From contig NC_049993.1 in assembly GCF_000003815.2 (NCBI RefSeq), positions 14,484,979 through 14,548,978 of the forward strand: a stretch of 64,000 nt of DNA, read 5' to 3'. The notes beneath the pieces are model-generated. The model was given only the letters and a program-made list of their open reading frames with translations. It had not been told where the DNA came from and ran no database searches. The position numbers and the translations under genes are program-made. The DNA is from Branchiostoma floridae (taxonomy: Eukaryota > Chordata > Leptocardii > Amphioxiformes > Branchiostomatidae). Shown in pieces: positions 23,740-36,700 of this stretch (the first letter of the stretch is position 1; each line of letters starts with the position of its first letter).

Positions 23740-26700
23740 TTACATTTTACAGACAGTCTCCACTTCCTTCATGAGCCTGAGGCAGGCCTCCTCCTGCCAC
23801 GGCAGCGCCACACACTGCACGGCGACCGGCATGTCAACTGCACCTTTGGCAACCTATGGATATTTCAAACATAACGGAAAACATTTACATGGAGAAGATA
23901 TGTGATTTTTTGGACACGTGATTCCATCAAAGGGTCAAATGTCTGTACCGACTACATAATAAGGGGAATGCCTTTTTTACACTAAATTGTAATCATTCTG
24001 TGTATTTTAGCACATGAAGCTAAGCATCCTTTTTTCCTCCACAATCCTCCAATTAGCGGGAAGTTCCACACTGAGAGCTTCTTTCCTAGAACTACATCGC
24101 TATGGAATAAGCTTCCACGGACTTGCTTCCCCATGGGGTGCAATCTGAGACTGTTTAAGTCAAGGGTTAACAGACATCTTTCTTCACAATACAGTATTGT
24201 TACCCAAAACAATTGAATGGCTCTATGAGCCTTGTTTTGCGGTGAATCCCAAGTAAATAAAAAGATGAATGTACAGATAATTCACTCACGAAACATAGAT
24301 TATATATACAAAACAAAATTTAATACTTATTTATACATCGCAGCGTTCAGCTTCTTACCTTCAAAACATTTCTGTCAAACGGGTCCTTCTTAGATCCGAT
24401 GATGTCATCCAGCAGCCTGTCGTCTTCCTCCGTTACCTTAGTAACAGGGACCACGCCGGCGGGAAAGTTCAGGAGGTTGAAGATATTTGTGTAGTATGTA
24501 GTTTCTGTTGGCAACAAGAAAAGGTAGAAAATCACGATTATCTGACAGAATCGGACAGACAAATGGCACGTATACATTTAATCACAACCACATATACTGT
24601 TTCGTCGGACAAAGTCTAGTCGTAGTCGTTGTATAAGACTACTTTTTTGGGAGTACTAATCAAAGAGGACCATCTACATCAGCGCATTCTAACCTTCACT
24701 CAACCTTCGGGGGCGATATAGACTTCCTGGAACTTTGTACCAATCGTCACATGATCTAGGTGATTGCACCTTGCACAATTGCTGTGCAATAAAGTTATTT
24801 TATTCAAATTAACATGACCTAAATAAGACTAGGACCAGCACCTACCCGGTATCGCACGTGTTCCTTTGTATTTAAAAGCAGGTATTGGAAATGCAGGGCA
24901 CAGAAGAACATCGATATCGGCTTCTTCCCAAGTCGACAAGAACTCCCTTACGTATTCCTGTATTGTATTTCACAAGAACAATTAGTCTTACTAATAGGTC
25001 ACATTAACATTTTGTTTTTAGGTTAAAATATCGACAAAAATCATAAGACGTTGTTAGAGGGTTCCGTTCGGGTCAATGAAATATTTGAAGTATTTCCTTA
25101 TCTCTTATTATATGTAATCTGAAACATACAGGATAATCAATTACTTTGTAATTACTAGTAATCAAATATCATTTGACAAGTTACGAAAGTAATGGATTCG
25201 TAAAATTGACTGAAAGCGTTTTCTTGAAATAGCATTAATTATGCATGCACTTTTAACTTTATACGCCTGCTGGTACTTATAATAATAATTTTAATATCTT
25301 TTGCAGAATTTTAGTTATATTGAATTTTGTACCTCTCGCTCCACTAGTCTTTGCCACAGGTCATATATGGTCCTAAAAGAGATCGATAAACCAAGTAAAT
25401 TTATATCAAAATAGTAAGTAAGGATGTAGTTATACTACAGGTAATGTAGTATGTTTTTATTATATATATCTTGCAAATATCAATTTTATTCAACTATATA
25501 AAATTTCTACACGTGGTTATTTGAGAAAGGTTCAATGGCCAAGAGTATTCGCCTTTTATGAGGTATATCGTGGTTTCGACCAATACCAAAGACTTAAATA
25601 TTAAATGGCCATGTACATGCAGTTTTCTTTGCTTAGCACTCAGTATCTGGTAAAGAGTATGGTAGTTGAACAAAAAGAACACTACCAGTGGACTATCCTC
25701 CTGTAGTAGTTACACCACGCCTTGTGGCCCAAGGCTACAGAAACGGAAATGGGTGTCGCCCGATGCACTAGTTGGTGCACGAAGACCTTTCATAACTTAA
25801 CATTCATTGGAGAAAACTCATATTTGAAAAAAAAATTGCTTCTGATCTTACCGAAGAAGGCGGTGAGACATCCCCCTTGATACCCGAGGCGACTGCAATG
25901 GCAAAAAGAGATTAGTAAAGGAAATATATTGGGGTGATTTCTGAAATTATTACATCGATTATAACAACATCTACCGCGAAAAAAATCATTTCACAACTGA
26001 GTAAAGGCAACATACGATGAACTACAAGCAGACCATCGAGGGGGACCTCCAAACAGCTAACATCAACTGGAAGGATGTAAGGAGGATAGCTGCTGACAGA
26101 GCCTGCTGGGTCAACCTGACTGCCTCATGTGTCGGAAGACACGGGAGCCCCTAAGTCTAAGTCTAGGCCTGGTGAAGTTCTCTAATGTCGAGGGAGATTG
26201 ATTTCGTGCGCCTAGTCGCAAGTGCAACTAGAGAGTCTAAAAAGGATGCTAACTCATACTTACGATTGGTTTCAGTAAGAATCCAACAACCTTTCGCCAG
26301 AAGTACGACATCGTTAGATAAGGCATCATGGCTTTCAGACGTGGGTCCGCCATTTCACCAGACCTGAAAAGGGATTTTTCTTACCATGAGATGTACATGT
26401 TATAACATGTATACATATTTTAATATTGAAAATATTCAAGCAATACTTCAAACTCGTAAGTCAAAGAATGAATCTTGCTTTGCTTTTAGTAACAATAATT
26501 TCTCAACGAAGACGGGGGCCGATACCGACGTCTGCTGACGTCACAACTCCGCTCAGGTAACGTGATTTCGTCTTTAGGTAAAATCAATTTAGAAGGACCT
26601 GAAGACTGATCGAAACCTTTTCGCCGATAAGCGCTTTACAACTGAAATAGCAGATACATTTTATACTAAACGGTAATTTCTCTGTTTAATATCATATCAA

Positions 26701-29700
26701 TATTGAAAAGGAACATTATGGAAATATAACACGCAACTAGGCGAGCAAATGATCATTGGTTTATGGCGCCCCGTCTCTCTTTTCTTAACAAAGACTGGTT
26801 TTTATCCGTTGTATTATCACTTTTAGTCCTACTTCAGAATTAACTCTTACAACACAAAGAAACGCTCAAACTATAAAAACATAGATCTGAATATAGACTT
26901 TGTAGGAAAACTCTTGGGTGAAAGCACTTTGATATTTCAATTTTCAAATGAGCTAAAGGAAAACAAAATAATCTTCAGATACGTGAAAACAATAATGCAT
27001 AAATGATATAGATTTCATACCCAATTCCATGCTAATATCTTTACAAAACTCTACTCACATACGGCTACGGATAGTTTCCCCGCCATCAGCCAGAAGACAT
27101 TTAGGAATGATGTCCTGGAAAGCGTGGTCACTTTTTGGAGGCTGGAATAGCACAAGCTGTGGAAGACATATGATAACCATAATTCAGGAGAAGTCATATT
27201 ACACGCCAAAGTTATAATTACGCACCACCATCTGTCATATGGTCTCAACTAATGTTGATCACAGCGAAACCCTAATTGATATCAGCCCTACAGCTTGATA
27301 TCAGTCCTAGCTTTCTACAAAACGTCGTTCTCTAAGTCTATCTTATCTATGCTAATTCAAAAAAGACCTATCAGACTAATGGGAAAGAATGGCCACCATG
27401 TGGCTAGAGGGCTGTTTTGGGGCACGACAAGGTCCCTCGATTTTTAAACCCCTGGATAGTTAAAATCAACCCTGAACCCGGCCACAATAAGACGCCCTAG
27501 CTCATCGTGCAAACACCGAGATAGAGGTTTACACCCCCCTTCGACCGATTTCAGCAGCCTACCGGTTGTGGCTAAGCTAGGTTACACTTCGTATGAGTAC
27601 ATATCCCCCCCCCCCCCTCCCCGAGGTACACACACTAAATATGATATTAGGTGTTCAAAACATTTTCAGGAGGTCTTCGTCTAAGCGTACGTTGAAGAAT
27701 GTCGACTGTTGATATTTCAACGACAAACAACGATATATACATGACAGATTCTATATTATTTCTAATTTGCATATCTGTTCTCAAAGATTGTCTGCATATT
27801 GTTGTAAAAGGTTATTTGCATATTTGTTCTCAGAGACTATTTGCATATATGTTCTCAAAGACTATTTGCATATTTGTTCTCAAGGAATAACCTACATTGT
27901 GCCCAGCTTTCTCCAGTGCCTCCTTGGTGACCTTCACTGCCCTTGTAAGAGCTGGTGCAGCCAAGGCCAGCTCCCAGTCTAGAAAGTAGCCAATCTTCAG
28001 GGGCCTCTTCGATATATATATCTAAATAGAACACAGATGATGACGATTGAAAAAACATCAACGCGTTATCATGTATACCATCACTTAGGTTATATACATA
28101 CCAAAAATCATGACGATCCGGCAACACGTTCTTGAGTTATTCTCCTCTAAACTTTGGAACAAAATATAATAGGCTCCTGTACGTGTGGTTCCAAAATATC
28201 CGCTACGTTGCAAATCTATCACACTAACTTCCTGCCCCGAAGAGCTTTCGAACACTAACTTTATGACTACAGCATGTCAATATGAAATGTGTATCACATA
28301 TGGAAACTCCGTTACAGTAATTTAGAAAGCCGCCAGTGGGCCGTTATCGAACTTGGACTTCACTTTCTTGACCATCCCTACCCAAATTCCCTGGCCCTGA
28401 ACCTACCCAGGACCCTGGCCCTGAACCTCGACTTTATTGTCTGTAAGAACTTGTGAATCGTCAATACTCAAAACAATGGTCCCATATATAAAGGGATGTA
28501 CTCGACTATATAGACTCTACTCTACTTAGCTCTTCTTGTGTTTTTGCCTAAATGTGTAAACCCCTTCCGATATAATCTGGTCATTTTCTACCCGGTCCAA
28601 AATCTGGTCCATTAAAAGATTAATTTTTTTTTTTCGGACCGGTCCAATAAGAAAAACGGTCTAGGCGAAGGTAATTAGCACACTTTAATGACCCTACGTT
28701 TCCTTACCTCGTGTCTGAATGGTATAGGCGGCACCAGAGGGTCCAGTTGGAACATGTCCGGTACCAGTAGAGCCTTCATCACCAGCACCAGACTGTCCAC
28801 GTCTCGGGCCATCGGACCACACGTACTGACCACTGTGGGGCACATCAACGGTATAAAAATAGGTAAAGTCTGCCCCCCCCCCAAAAAAAAATCGAACTCT
28901 TTACTCCTCAATCCGTAAGTTCTTTCGTTTCAACACCACGTGGTTTGTTACTGTCAAAATCTATCGCTGAAGATCTACTTTTATTAAAAACCACTAGAAT
29001 TGAAGAATTGCAGCATGCAGCGATTTCAACTTTACGGTGGCCCACAAGGACAACAATCGACGTGAGCTGTTCATGTGGCCGACCGCGCCACTTTTATACG
29101 TAGACTTTTATATAACATTGCGTAGATTTTGGGATTGACACTACAAGCTACGCATATGCCTCTTACATATCATTTTGTCATTTTGTTTTATGATCGGTTC
29201 AACCTCGGAGAGGATTATCAAAAACAAAAACAAACAGAAAACAACAGTATTTTTTGGGAAATAAAACGAAGAATTCCAACTCACGTCCTTGTTGACCCGG
29301 GGCAGCAGTGAAGTACCCCTTTTTGCTGAATCGAAAAAAGAAACTTTAAGTTAATAACAATATTCTTTCCATATGAACATGTATAACCAAACATTTAGAT
29401 ATTTTGAATACTTTCATCTGGCAATATTTCGCATTTTGTTTCAAGTTCTGCAACTTATTTGAACCAAAAGGAATCTGCGAGGAAGAAAATGAAATATGTT
29501 GAAAAAGAACTTTGAATGGAAGCAAATTATATTAGAGCTACGACTGCATGGCCTAACTTACTAGTGCTGAATCAGGAAAACAAATCTATTACATTAGTAT
29601 CTGTTTATTTCAGCCAGCTTAAGCTTGCCTAACATATTCGAAGCCTCGGACTCATAAAGTATGGACTTACTCTAAACCTTTTAGCGGTAAATTCAAAGCC

Positions 29701-32700
29701 ACAGATTTAGTTTTGCTTACCTCAGCCTGTTAGCAGTAGGTTTGAAGCCGCAGATTCCGCAGAAGTGCGCGGGAATGCGGATGCTGCCGCCTACGTCATT
29801 ACCGATGCCGAGGATGGATCCTCCTCCACCAATCAGCGCCGCCTCTCCTCCTGACGACCCGCCAGGACTACGGGTGGGGTCACGTGGGTTCAGCGTCGTA
29901 CCAAACAACGGGTTTCCGCATCCAATACTGGTAAAACAAAGCAAAGTTTACATAAAGATCTTATTTTACGCGGAACTCGGGCCACCTGAACAAGGGCCAA
30001 CTATGATCGGCGAAAGTAACACAACAGTCCCGCATTGAACGGACCCCGCAGTGCCGCAGCGGTGCCTCAAGTGCATTGAGATACCACCTTTAATTGAAAA
30101 GGCTAGCAGCTCCTCCTTTAAAATAAAATCTCGCTACGGAAAAAAGCTAAAGAACTTTGCCTACCTATTTGCCAATAGGCACTAAAATGTGACTTACAAA
30201 ACATTAGAACAACATAGGGAAAATTACACTCATTATCATGAAAGACAGATGAATACACACTCGAACAGTAGCTGAGGCACGTTGGTCTTCACAAAAGGCA
30301 CCGCCCCTTGTTTCTTCAACACACGGACGATAACAGAGTCTTCCTCGGCGTAGTTTTCCAGGTACTTCACTAGACCCAGGGTATTCGCCATCCCCTGTTG
30401 GAAAATGAAGTCGTGTCAAGCCCCTAGGTAGCGTAGAATACATCCTTGTTACCTTTGGTCCGCTCGCGCTGGTCGCTATCCCGCTATCAACCTTCGGCAC
30501 CAGGTCAAAGCTATTAGTCACAAAGCTAAATTCCAATCTAACCCTTAAGACCTCGTGTTCAGCTTTCATTTTTTTCCCCAATGGCAGGATGAAAAAAAGC
30601 TTTTACAATAACGGCATCAGTTTACAACGCTACAGAAAATATTGAAAAATAATCTGACGATAGTTCTTATTTAACATAATACATAACTTAAAAATTTAGG
30701 CCTGACACAGAAGAAATGATATACATTTTAAAAGTTCACTCTCCTACTGCAGTCTTTATTTAAGATACACGTTGCCAATTATCCAGGTCACGCGACCGGC
30801 TACAACTTTTAGCACTACCGACTACGGGACCTGACTGGTCACATGATCGTACAAACAAGTGACGTCACGTAATCTTACGGACGCATGACGTTAGCAAAGA
30901 GCTAGAAAGTTTATACCACCCACCGTCGCTAACAGTTTTGTACAGTTGTTGACATCATATGCGCACAAAGGCAACAAGGTCAACGTACCTTGATATTGAT
31001 GTTGTCTTTGATTGACACGGGGACTCCATACAGTAGACCCGACTTTTGATCGGTGCTGTCTAATTCCTGGGCTCTCGCCTATATATATGAGAACAACGTC
31101 ACAAGAGAGTGTGCATTGAGTCATAAGTCGAACGGCTTCCAAGATGGCGGGTCAGCTGCGAAAGGTGCATGCGAATATGGCAAACCGTACGGTTTGGCAA
31201 GTTCTGATAGAGAAATAACTTTAGGCTTTTACTAAATTTCAAGAACCGTTTTAAAACAATGAAAGATGAAACTTGATTAAAAAAAGACAAGAATTCCAGC
31301 TAAGAACGGATCAGAATCTATTTCTCCCCTACCACGTACGATGCGACTTTAATGCTATAACGTTTACGGAAGAATTAAGCTACAACTGTGATAGCAAAAC
31401 AAACTTTCCAGGCTAGACACAAGAGAAAACAAGTATGTTTTGCTGACAATTGCATCTATCACCCTCCTACTATCTAATAAAGGAATTCAAACTATGAAAT
31501 TATCCCAGAGGCAGAACATTTCCAACTGCCCTTTACATTGTGTATAAAGCTAAGTATACTTACGAGTGCGTTCGGGATGGGTTCAGTGATACAGTTTATA
31601 CCACCGTGTACTGCAAGAGCCTAAAACAACAACAACAACAACAAAAGCAGAAGTTTAACACCTAGCGGAATTGCGTTGAATCTCAGAAACACAGCTGTAT
31701 AGGCAGCCATTTATTTAGCAGTAGGAAGTTAACATTAACAAGACACTAAACACACAAAATAACGACTAATGATAAACATACAATTTTTATTTCTAGATAG
31801 GCCCAAACACTTGTTGATGTAGATCATTTATTATCTGTCCCATGTTGAAATTTCGTACCTTCTTCTGGTATGCCTGTAGCACCTGTACAGCTGACAGCTG
31901 TCCATCTTTCAGCTGCTGTGTGAGCTGAGGCAAGGTCAGGGTCAAGATCTCATTTATGTCCGATATGTCCTAAATATAGACAAAAATGCACAGTTATGAT
32001 CATCTCGAGTGGAGAAGTAAGTCTACATAGCATTCCGTGCGACGAAAAATCCTACATTGGGGAGACAAAACGCTCGCCTGGCATGCCTGCTGCCTATGGA
32101 CTATACCATGCTACTTTAGGAAGGAAGTGTCAGCCTGTAAAGCTGAAGAAGCTGTTAGGCCACGATCGCCGTCTTTCTTTTGGACCCTAATAGCTAAACA
32201 CGTACCAGAATCAATGCAAATTTACCAAAAATGATCTTCATTTCAGTTACATGCTCAAATTTGAACAAACATACAAAGCCAAAAACAATACCTCCGTTAA
32301 AGATAAACCTTCTTCTAGGAGTTAATGATATACCTTAGAGATGTTTTAAGATTATCGATGAAATATCTAAGTTAAACGCTATACATCAAGTCGATCAATG
32401 GCAACCTCAGTGCCCTCTTTACGATTTCTAACCATTGTAGTGTGTATCGTCCCACGGTTCTTTCACTAAAATGACAAACATGGCTTGCAAGAAAGACCTC
32501 TATGTAAATGTACGTACAGCCAGATTAACGCCCATAGCGAGGTCCTTCAACAGAGATAGCATATTTCAGACCTAATGTTTCAAAAGAACTTACATGTATA
32601 GCACAAAGGATAATAATAAAAGCTATCTTTACCTGCATAACGCACAACTGTTTCTCTTGGTATTTTAAAGCACACTGCCCATTAGCCCATGGCATATATA

Positions 32701-33018
32701 TATATGGTACACTGCCATTGCCAACTTTGGTCTGAAATGCTTTAAAAAGACTGTATCGCCCAGGAATCGAAAATGTGTATAAAAGTAAAAATTGTAATTT
32801 CTTACCTTATCATCAGTATCTAAGGATTTCAAGACGTCTTGAAGAGCCTTTTGCCTTTCTTCGTTCTTCCTCTGGACTTTCCGCTTGTACTGTTGCCTTG
32901 TGTAGAACTTACGTCCCACATAGACGGTCAGGACACCGACCAACGTGGTACAGAAAACCAACGGTAAGCGGGAATCTTCCAAAACATCCCAGCAGAAGTC
33001 TACAACAAAATCCGACAT
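23740..33018 (-). CDS. FAAH: Fatty-acid amide hydrolase, paralogue B (16 exons, complete)
   Basis: Second FAAH paralogue, on the minus strand, tail to tail with copy A. Exons in transcript order: 32806-33018, 31859-31969, 31564-31620, 30989-31078, 30261-30394, 29721-29927, 29285-29325, 28708-28832, 27896-28021, 27059-27156, 26264-26363, 25852-25892, 25333-25372, 24846-24957, 24359-24504, 23740-23853. All are GT-AG with the same phases as copy A, and no premature stop is seen; 584 residues. Triad residues are present: Lys in YGVPVSIK, Ser in SPGGSSGGE, nucleophile Ser in [11 protein letters not shown] with the normal Gly-Gly. It starts [10 protein letters not shown], one residue longer than A. 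Oddities are CGNPLFG for the usual CSNPLFG, and AVDMPVAV for AVGMPVAV in the last exon. LINE fragments (24013-24216, 26022-26165) and an octamer-containing tandem repeat lie in its introns. Confidence 0.94.
24013..24270 (+). mobile_element. 3' end of a non-LTR retrotransposon in FAAH B
   Basis: The plus-strand frame 24017-24214 ends in a stop and contains [22 protein letters not shown] and [10 protein letters not shown]. These are typical of the last residues of LINE reverse-transcriptase proteins (FFxRT...WN.LP, followed by F+..L..HL). An AATAAA-containing tail follows. It lies between the last two exons of FAAH B, antisense to it, and is truncated at the 5' end. Confidence 0.75.
26022..26175 (+). 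mobile_element. LINE 3'-end fragment in FAAH B
   Basis: A plus-strand frame reads [20 protein letters not shown] followed by a short Cys/His tail and a stop, a pattern typical of the extreme C terminus of RTE-like LINEs. A short AAGTCTAAGTCTA tail follows. It ends about 90 bp from exon 11 of FAAH B. Confidence 0.6.
27765..27890. repeat. 25-bp tandem repeat with four octamer motifs
   Basis: Units of ATTTGCATATTTGTTCTCAAA type repeat next to exon 9 of FAAH B. ATTTGCAT (the reverse complement of ATGCAAAT) occurs at 27765, 27814, 27839 and 27864, spaced 49, 25 and 25 bp. The array ends six bases from the splice donor at 27895. Confidence 0.8.
30040..30095. repeat. Solo arm of a foldback element
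   Basis: CCCGCAGTGCCGCAGCGGTG...GAGATACCACC matches one terminal arm of the hairpin element at 35517-35768 but has no partner arm here. It is intronic in FAAH B. Confidence 0.6.
32008..32200 (+). mobile_element. Possible Penelope-like element fragment (GIY-YIG-like)
   Basis: A plus-strand frame contains [18 protein letters not shown], similar to the start of the GIY-YIG-type endonuclease region of Penelope-like retroelements (IPC....YIGET.R). The match is short and the frame ends soon after. It lies in intron 1 of FAAH B, antisense to the gene. Confidence 0.4.
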
Positions 33019-33105
33019 GATTCTAAGGAGGGTGAGACACGTAGAGAGAGAGGGGGAAAGATCAAGTCTGCAGAATGCACAGGTGTTCGGTCGTTGTACT
33101 TTGGC

Positions 33106-33117
33106 TGGTAAAGGTCA
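33106..33117 (-). promoter_or_regulatory. Nuclear-receptor-like motif upstream of FAAH copy B
   Basis: Read in gene orientation this is TGACCTTTACCA, 88-99 bp before the ATG of copy B. It equals the copy C element with one base missing. A TATAA-like string lies just upstream (about 33118-33124 on the plus strand). Function is inferred only from conservation between paralogues. Confidence 0.35.
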
Positions 33118-33398
33118 CTTATAATTAATAATTAACTCCGTGAAATATTAGTGGAGGTTATATTTTCAGTAGCCTTTGTTTGTCCGACAGCTGTGTACAA
33201 GATAACTCAAGTACGGCTGGATGGATTGGTTTTATATTTGCTGTGTTGATAGTGTGTGAGAAAAGCTGAAAATGGTTAGATTTTCAAGTTACGAAAATGC
33301 TTGTGTTTTTTTCCGGGCAGGTACGATAAGAAAAACCGGTACCCTGTACACACCCACCACTATCGATATCCACACCAATATCACAACCCACACTCCCA

Positions 33399-33399
<1 letters not shown>

Positions 33400-33433
<34 letters not shown>
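33400..33433. repeat. AC dinucleotide microsatellite
   Basis: Uninterrupted (AC)n of about 34 bases in the B-C spacer. Confidence 0.97.
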
Positions 33434-33434
<1 letters not shown>

Positions 33435-33791
33435 GCAGTGTCATTATTTTCGCCATTACCCTTTGTTACCACTACAAGAAAATAAGTATGGTTGAAGAGA
33501 TTTGTTCTTCCAACTTTCAGTGTGTTTTATTGTCTTTTCAGTCATGACTTTGGATGGTTTCGCATAATAGCTTAATTATAAAATCAAGGGTTATATAAAT
33601 CAAACGAAGGTCTTCTATTGGAATATGCTTGTGCATTCGTATGAATTGGGTTATTTTCAATTCTTTGTTGTTTAGTGCAATACTGGGTTGTACACTTTGC
33701 ACTGCAGCTATAGGTGTCGGTACCAAATGTAAAGCAGTGTCACATATACAGATGTCTTCAGTCATTATCAAACGTATGAATTATATATGGC

Positions 33792-36700
33792 TTAAAGTTG
33801 AATTTTACAGACAGTCTCCACTTCCTTCATGAGCCTGAGGCAGGCCTCCTCCTGCCACGGCAGCGCCACACACTGCACAGCGACCGGCATGCCAACTGCA
33901 CCTTTGGTAACCTAAAAAGGGCAGTTAAAATGTAGAATAAGTTAATAAGATAAAACATCTATCAACGAATCTAAACTTTCAACCTAACAGAAAGGCATTA
34001 CAATTCACTGAATTTTTTTTCCCTTCGTGAGGGTTTTTGACCTTACAAACTTGATCACGTGATTGAAGTTAAAGTCAGAGGTCGTCGGAAGACTGTGCCG
34101 CCGTTTGTGTATCGCAAAATGTGACACACCGAAAGCAATACACCGAATTCAGCATTTTCGTTTACTTCATTTTGACGGATATAAAATGTGTTCCAGAAAA
34201 TTATGTTTGATAAAAGATTATCATTGCAGGGCCAGAATATCATTGCAGGGCCAGAATGAAGAATATTGTCTCAACGACAATGTTGTGCAATCTCCCTCAA
34301 AGAGCCTTACCACGGCCTTTTCAATTTACCATGGGAGGCCTCGCTAAACCGGGATGAGGTTTTCACTAGTACTTTTGTGGGCTTGGCCTCCTACCAGCTG
34401 CCAACCAATTAGAATTAAAGTTTTCTGTAGGTAAAGCCGGTTCTCTGACTGACTGCAACTGGTGAGAGATCTTGCCTACAAGACTGGAAAACCTCGGCCC
34501 GGTTAATCAGAGTCTTCCGAAGATATGTTTTGCAGTATAGGTCGCAAATTAGGTTCTGTGTAGAAGAAAACAAAGTGCTTTGCTTCTTACCTTCCGCACA
34601 AACCTATCAAAAATGTCGTTGTCAGATCCAGTGTAGTCATCGAGAAGTCTATCGTCTTCCTCCGTTACCTTGGTAACGGGGACCACGCCGGCGGGAAAGT
34701 TCAGGAGGTTGAAGATAGATGTATAGTTTGCTAGTTCTGTTGGTATCAAAATTGGGTAAAAAATTAATGGTAACTACGTAAATGACGGAAAGAAAAATGC
34801 ACAGTATACACCAACTTTCGAATTTATCCAAGCCGTACTAATTCTTGGGACGTATAAAATGCTGAGTCCATCTACATTAGGATGCACTAACCATCATTCA
34901 AGAGGTGGCAAGCGGTATAGACTTCTTAGCTGTTTTGACCAATTATTGACGTCTAATGTGATCTAGGTAATTGGTCATTTGATTTTTGTGAAAGATTACA
35001 ATGAGGCAGCCAAGTATTCTGCGCACTCATTTTTTTTGGGTAAGATATATAGCATTGTGCTACAGAAAAAAATACTTGGAAGTGGAAGTAACTGTAAGTT
35101 AGTCAAAGGTGTTGGCTAAGTCTAGTATTACATACCCAATAATGCAGGTGCTCCCTTGTATTTAAAGGCAGGTATGGGGTAGGCATGGCACAATAGGACA
35201 TCGATGCCGGCATCTTCCCAAGCGGCTAAGAACTCCCGCACGTAGTCCTAGATTGCATTTCACAACGGTAGTCAGTCTGGCAAAGAACTGTCTACATATG
35301 CCGTACAATAATCGTACGATTTCAAACACATTGTTGAGACAGTCGTGTTTGCGTCTTACAAAGTTCACCATATTCGTTACCTAAAGAGATTTTTTTAAAC
35401 CCTAGTGTTTGCATAATACTGTCATGACACACTTGCGCTTTAAAATCTCAAGACAACAACATCGTACGACAACATACGACTAATGTGACCTTAGTAACAT
35501 TCGGGTCATTGGTAAAGGTGATATCTCACTAAAGTTGGGGCGAGGCACCAGTGCGGCACTGTGGGGTTCGAAAGATACTCAACGAATTTCCAAGATAGAG
35601 AACGAACGTTCTTACGTTTTGTGTATTTTTTTTGCCTTTTGAGTTATGCTTTTACATACATGTAATATCTAAATTATAGCAAATAGGAGAAAGTGACACA
35701 TTATTAGTGCAGCTGTGAACGAATCCCGCAGTGCCGCACCGGTGTCCCAAATGTAGTGAGATAACACCATAAGAGTTTCGGAATAAGTGACGTAAAGCTA
35801 TTCAATTAAGACTTCAACTTGTTTGCTGAATTTACGTTATATTTGTACCTCTCTCTCCACCAGTCTTTGCCACAGGTCATATATTGTCCTGAAAAAATAA
35901 CATTGGTGAGTCTATTAATTCATATTCAGGACGCTTTAATACGGACCTATATGCGAGGAATGGAATTAGGCTTGTCCCTATTTCTATGTTACCATGTCTA
36001 GACTGAAACTTGTTATGATTCGAAAAAAAAATTCCTACAAAAACCTTTTAAAAATTGTAAAAACAGATCGTTCATGAAATTGCGCAAGTCCTTTAAGACA
36101 CTTTTACATTGTGAGTACAACATAATGACGAAGGCCCCTAATATAATGCCATGTAGATTTGATTATATTGATGACATCCGCGAGCGCACGCCTACATCAG
36201 TTTTAGGTTCCCAGAGGATATTATCTATATAATCAAAGCAACATGGCCTTACTTCTTAACACTCCTTGCGTCCATACATAGACCGTTGATATATGTCCAA
36301 AGATGCTTCGTTTATGTCACTGCAGACATTATACCCACAATACATCTCGCTGCGCATGCATAGTTTAATCTGTGTTATTTTTTCTTTGTTTTCATCTTAC
36401 CGAAGCAGACGATGAGACTGCATTCTTGCAAACCTAGATGACTGCAACGTCATAAAAAAAATCAAGAATTAAAATAAGGTGGAATTGAAAAAAAAGTGTA
36501 AATTCTACTTATATAAAATTTAGATAAGATATTATTTAAATACCAATTTCAAGGGGATTCAAACAAGGAGATCAAAGAGATCATACAAATATCTATATAC
36601 CAAAATTATGTAGATGCGTAACGTTGTAATTCATCCTTAGCATTTGATCAGAATCAAGCGCCTTACTTTTTATATGATTTTTACAAATAATTCATTTATG

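Larger units (their letters stand above)
33019..33791. other. Promoter of FAAH B and 3' flank of FAAH C
   Basis: This 773-bp spacer must hold both the promoter and 5' UTR of copy B and the 3' UTR of copy C. The 5' leader next to 33018 shares a TCTACGTG-containing segment with the leader of copy C. A fragment of a dispersed repeat (TTTTCAGTAGC, near 33168) lies in the middle. An AC microsatellite is at 33400-33433. On the minus strand AATAAA occurs at 33526-33531, about 260 bp past the stop of copy C, and is a plausible polyadenylation signal. Confidence 0.6.
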
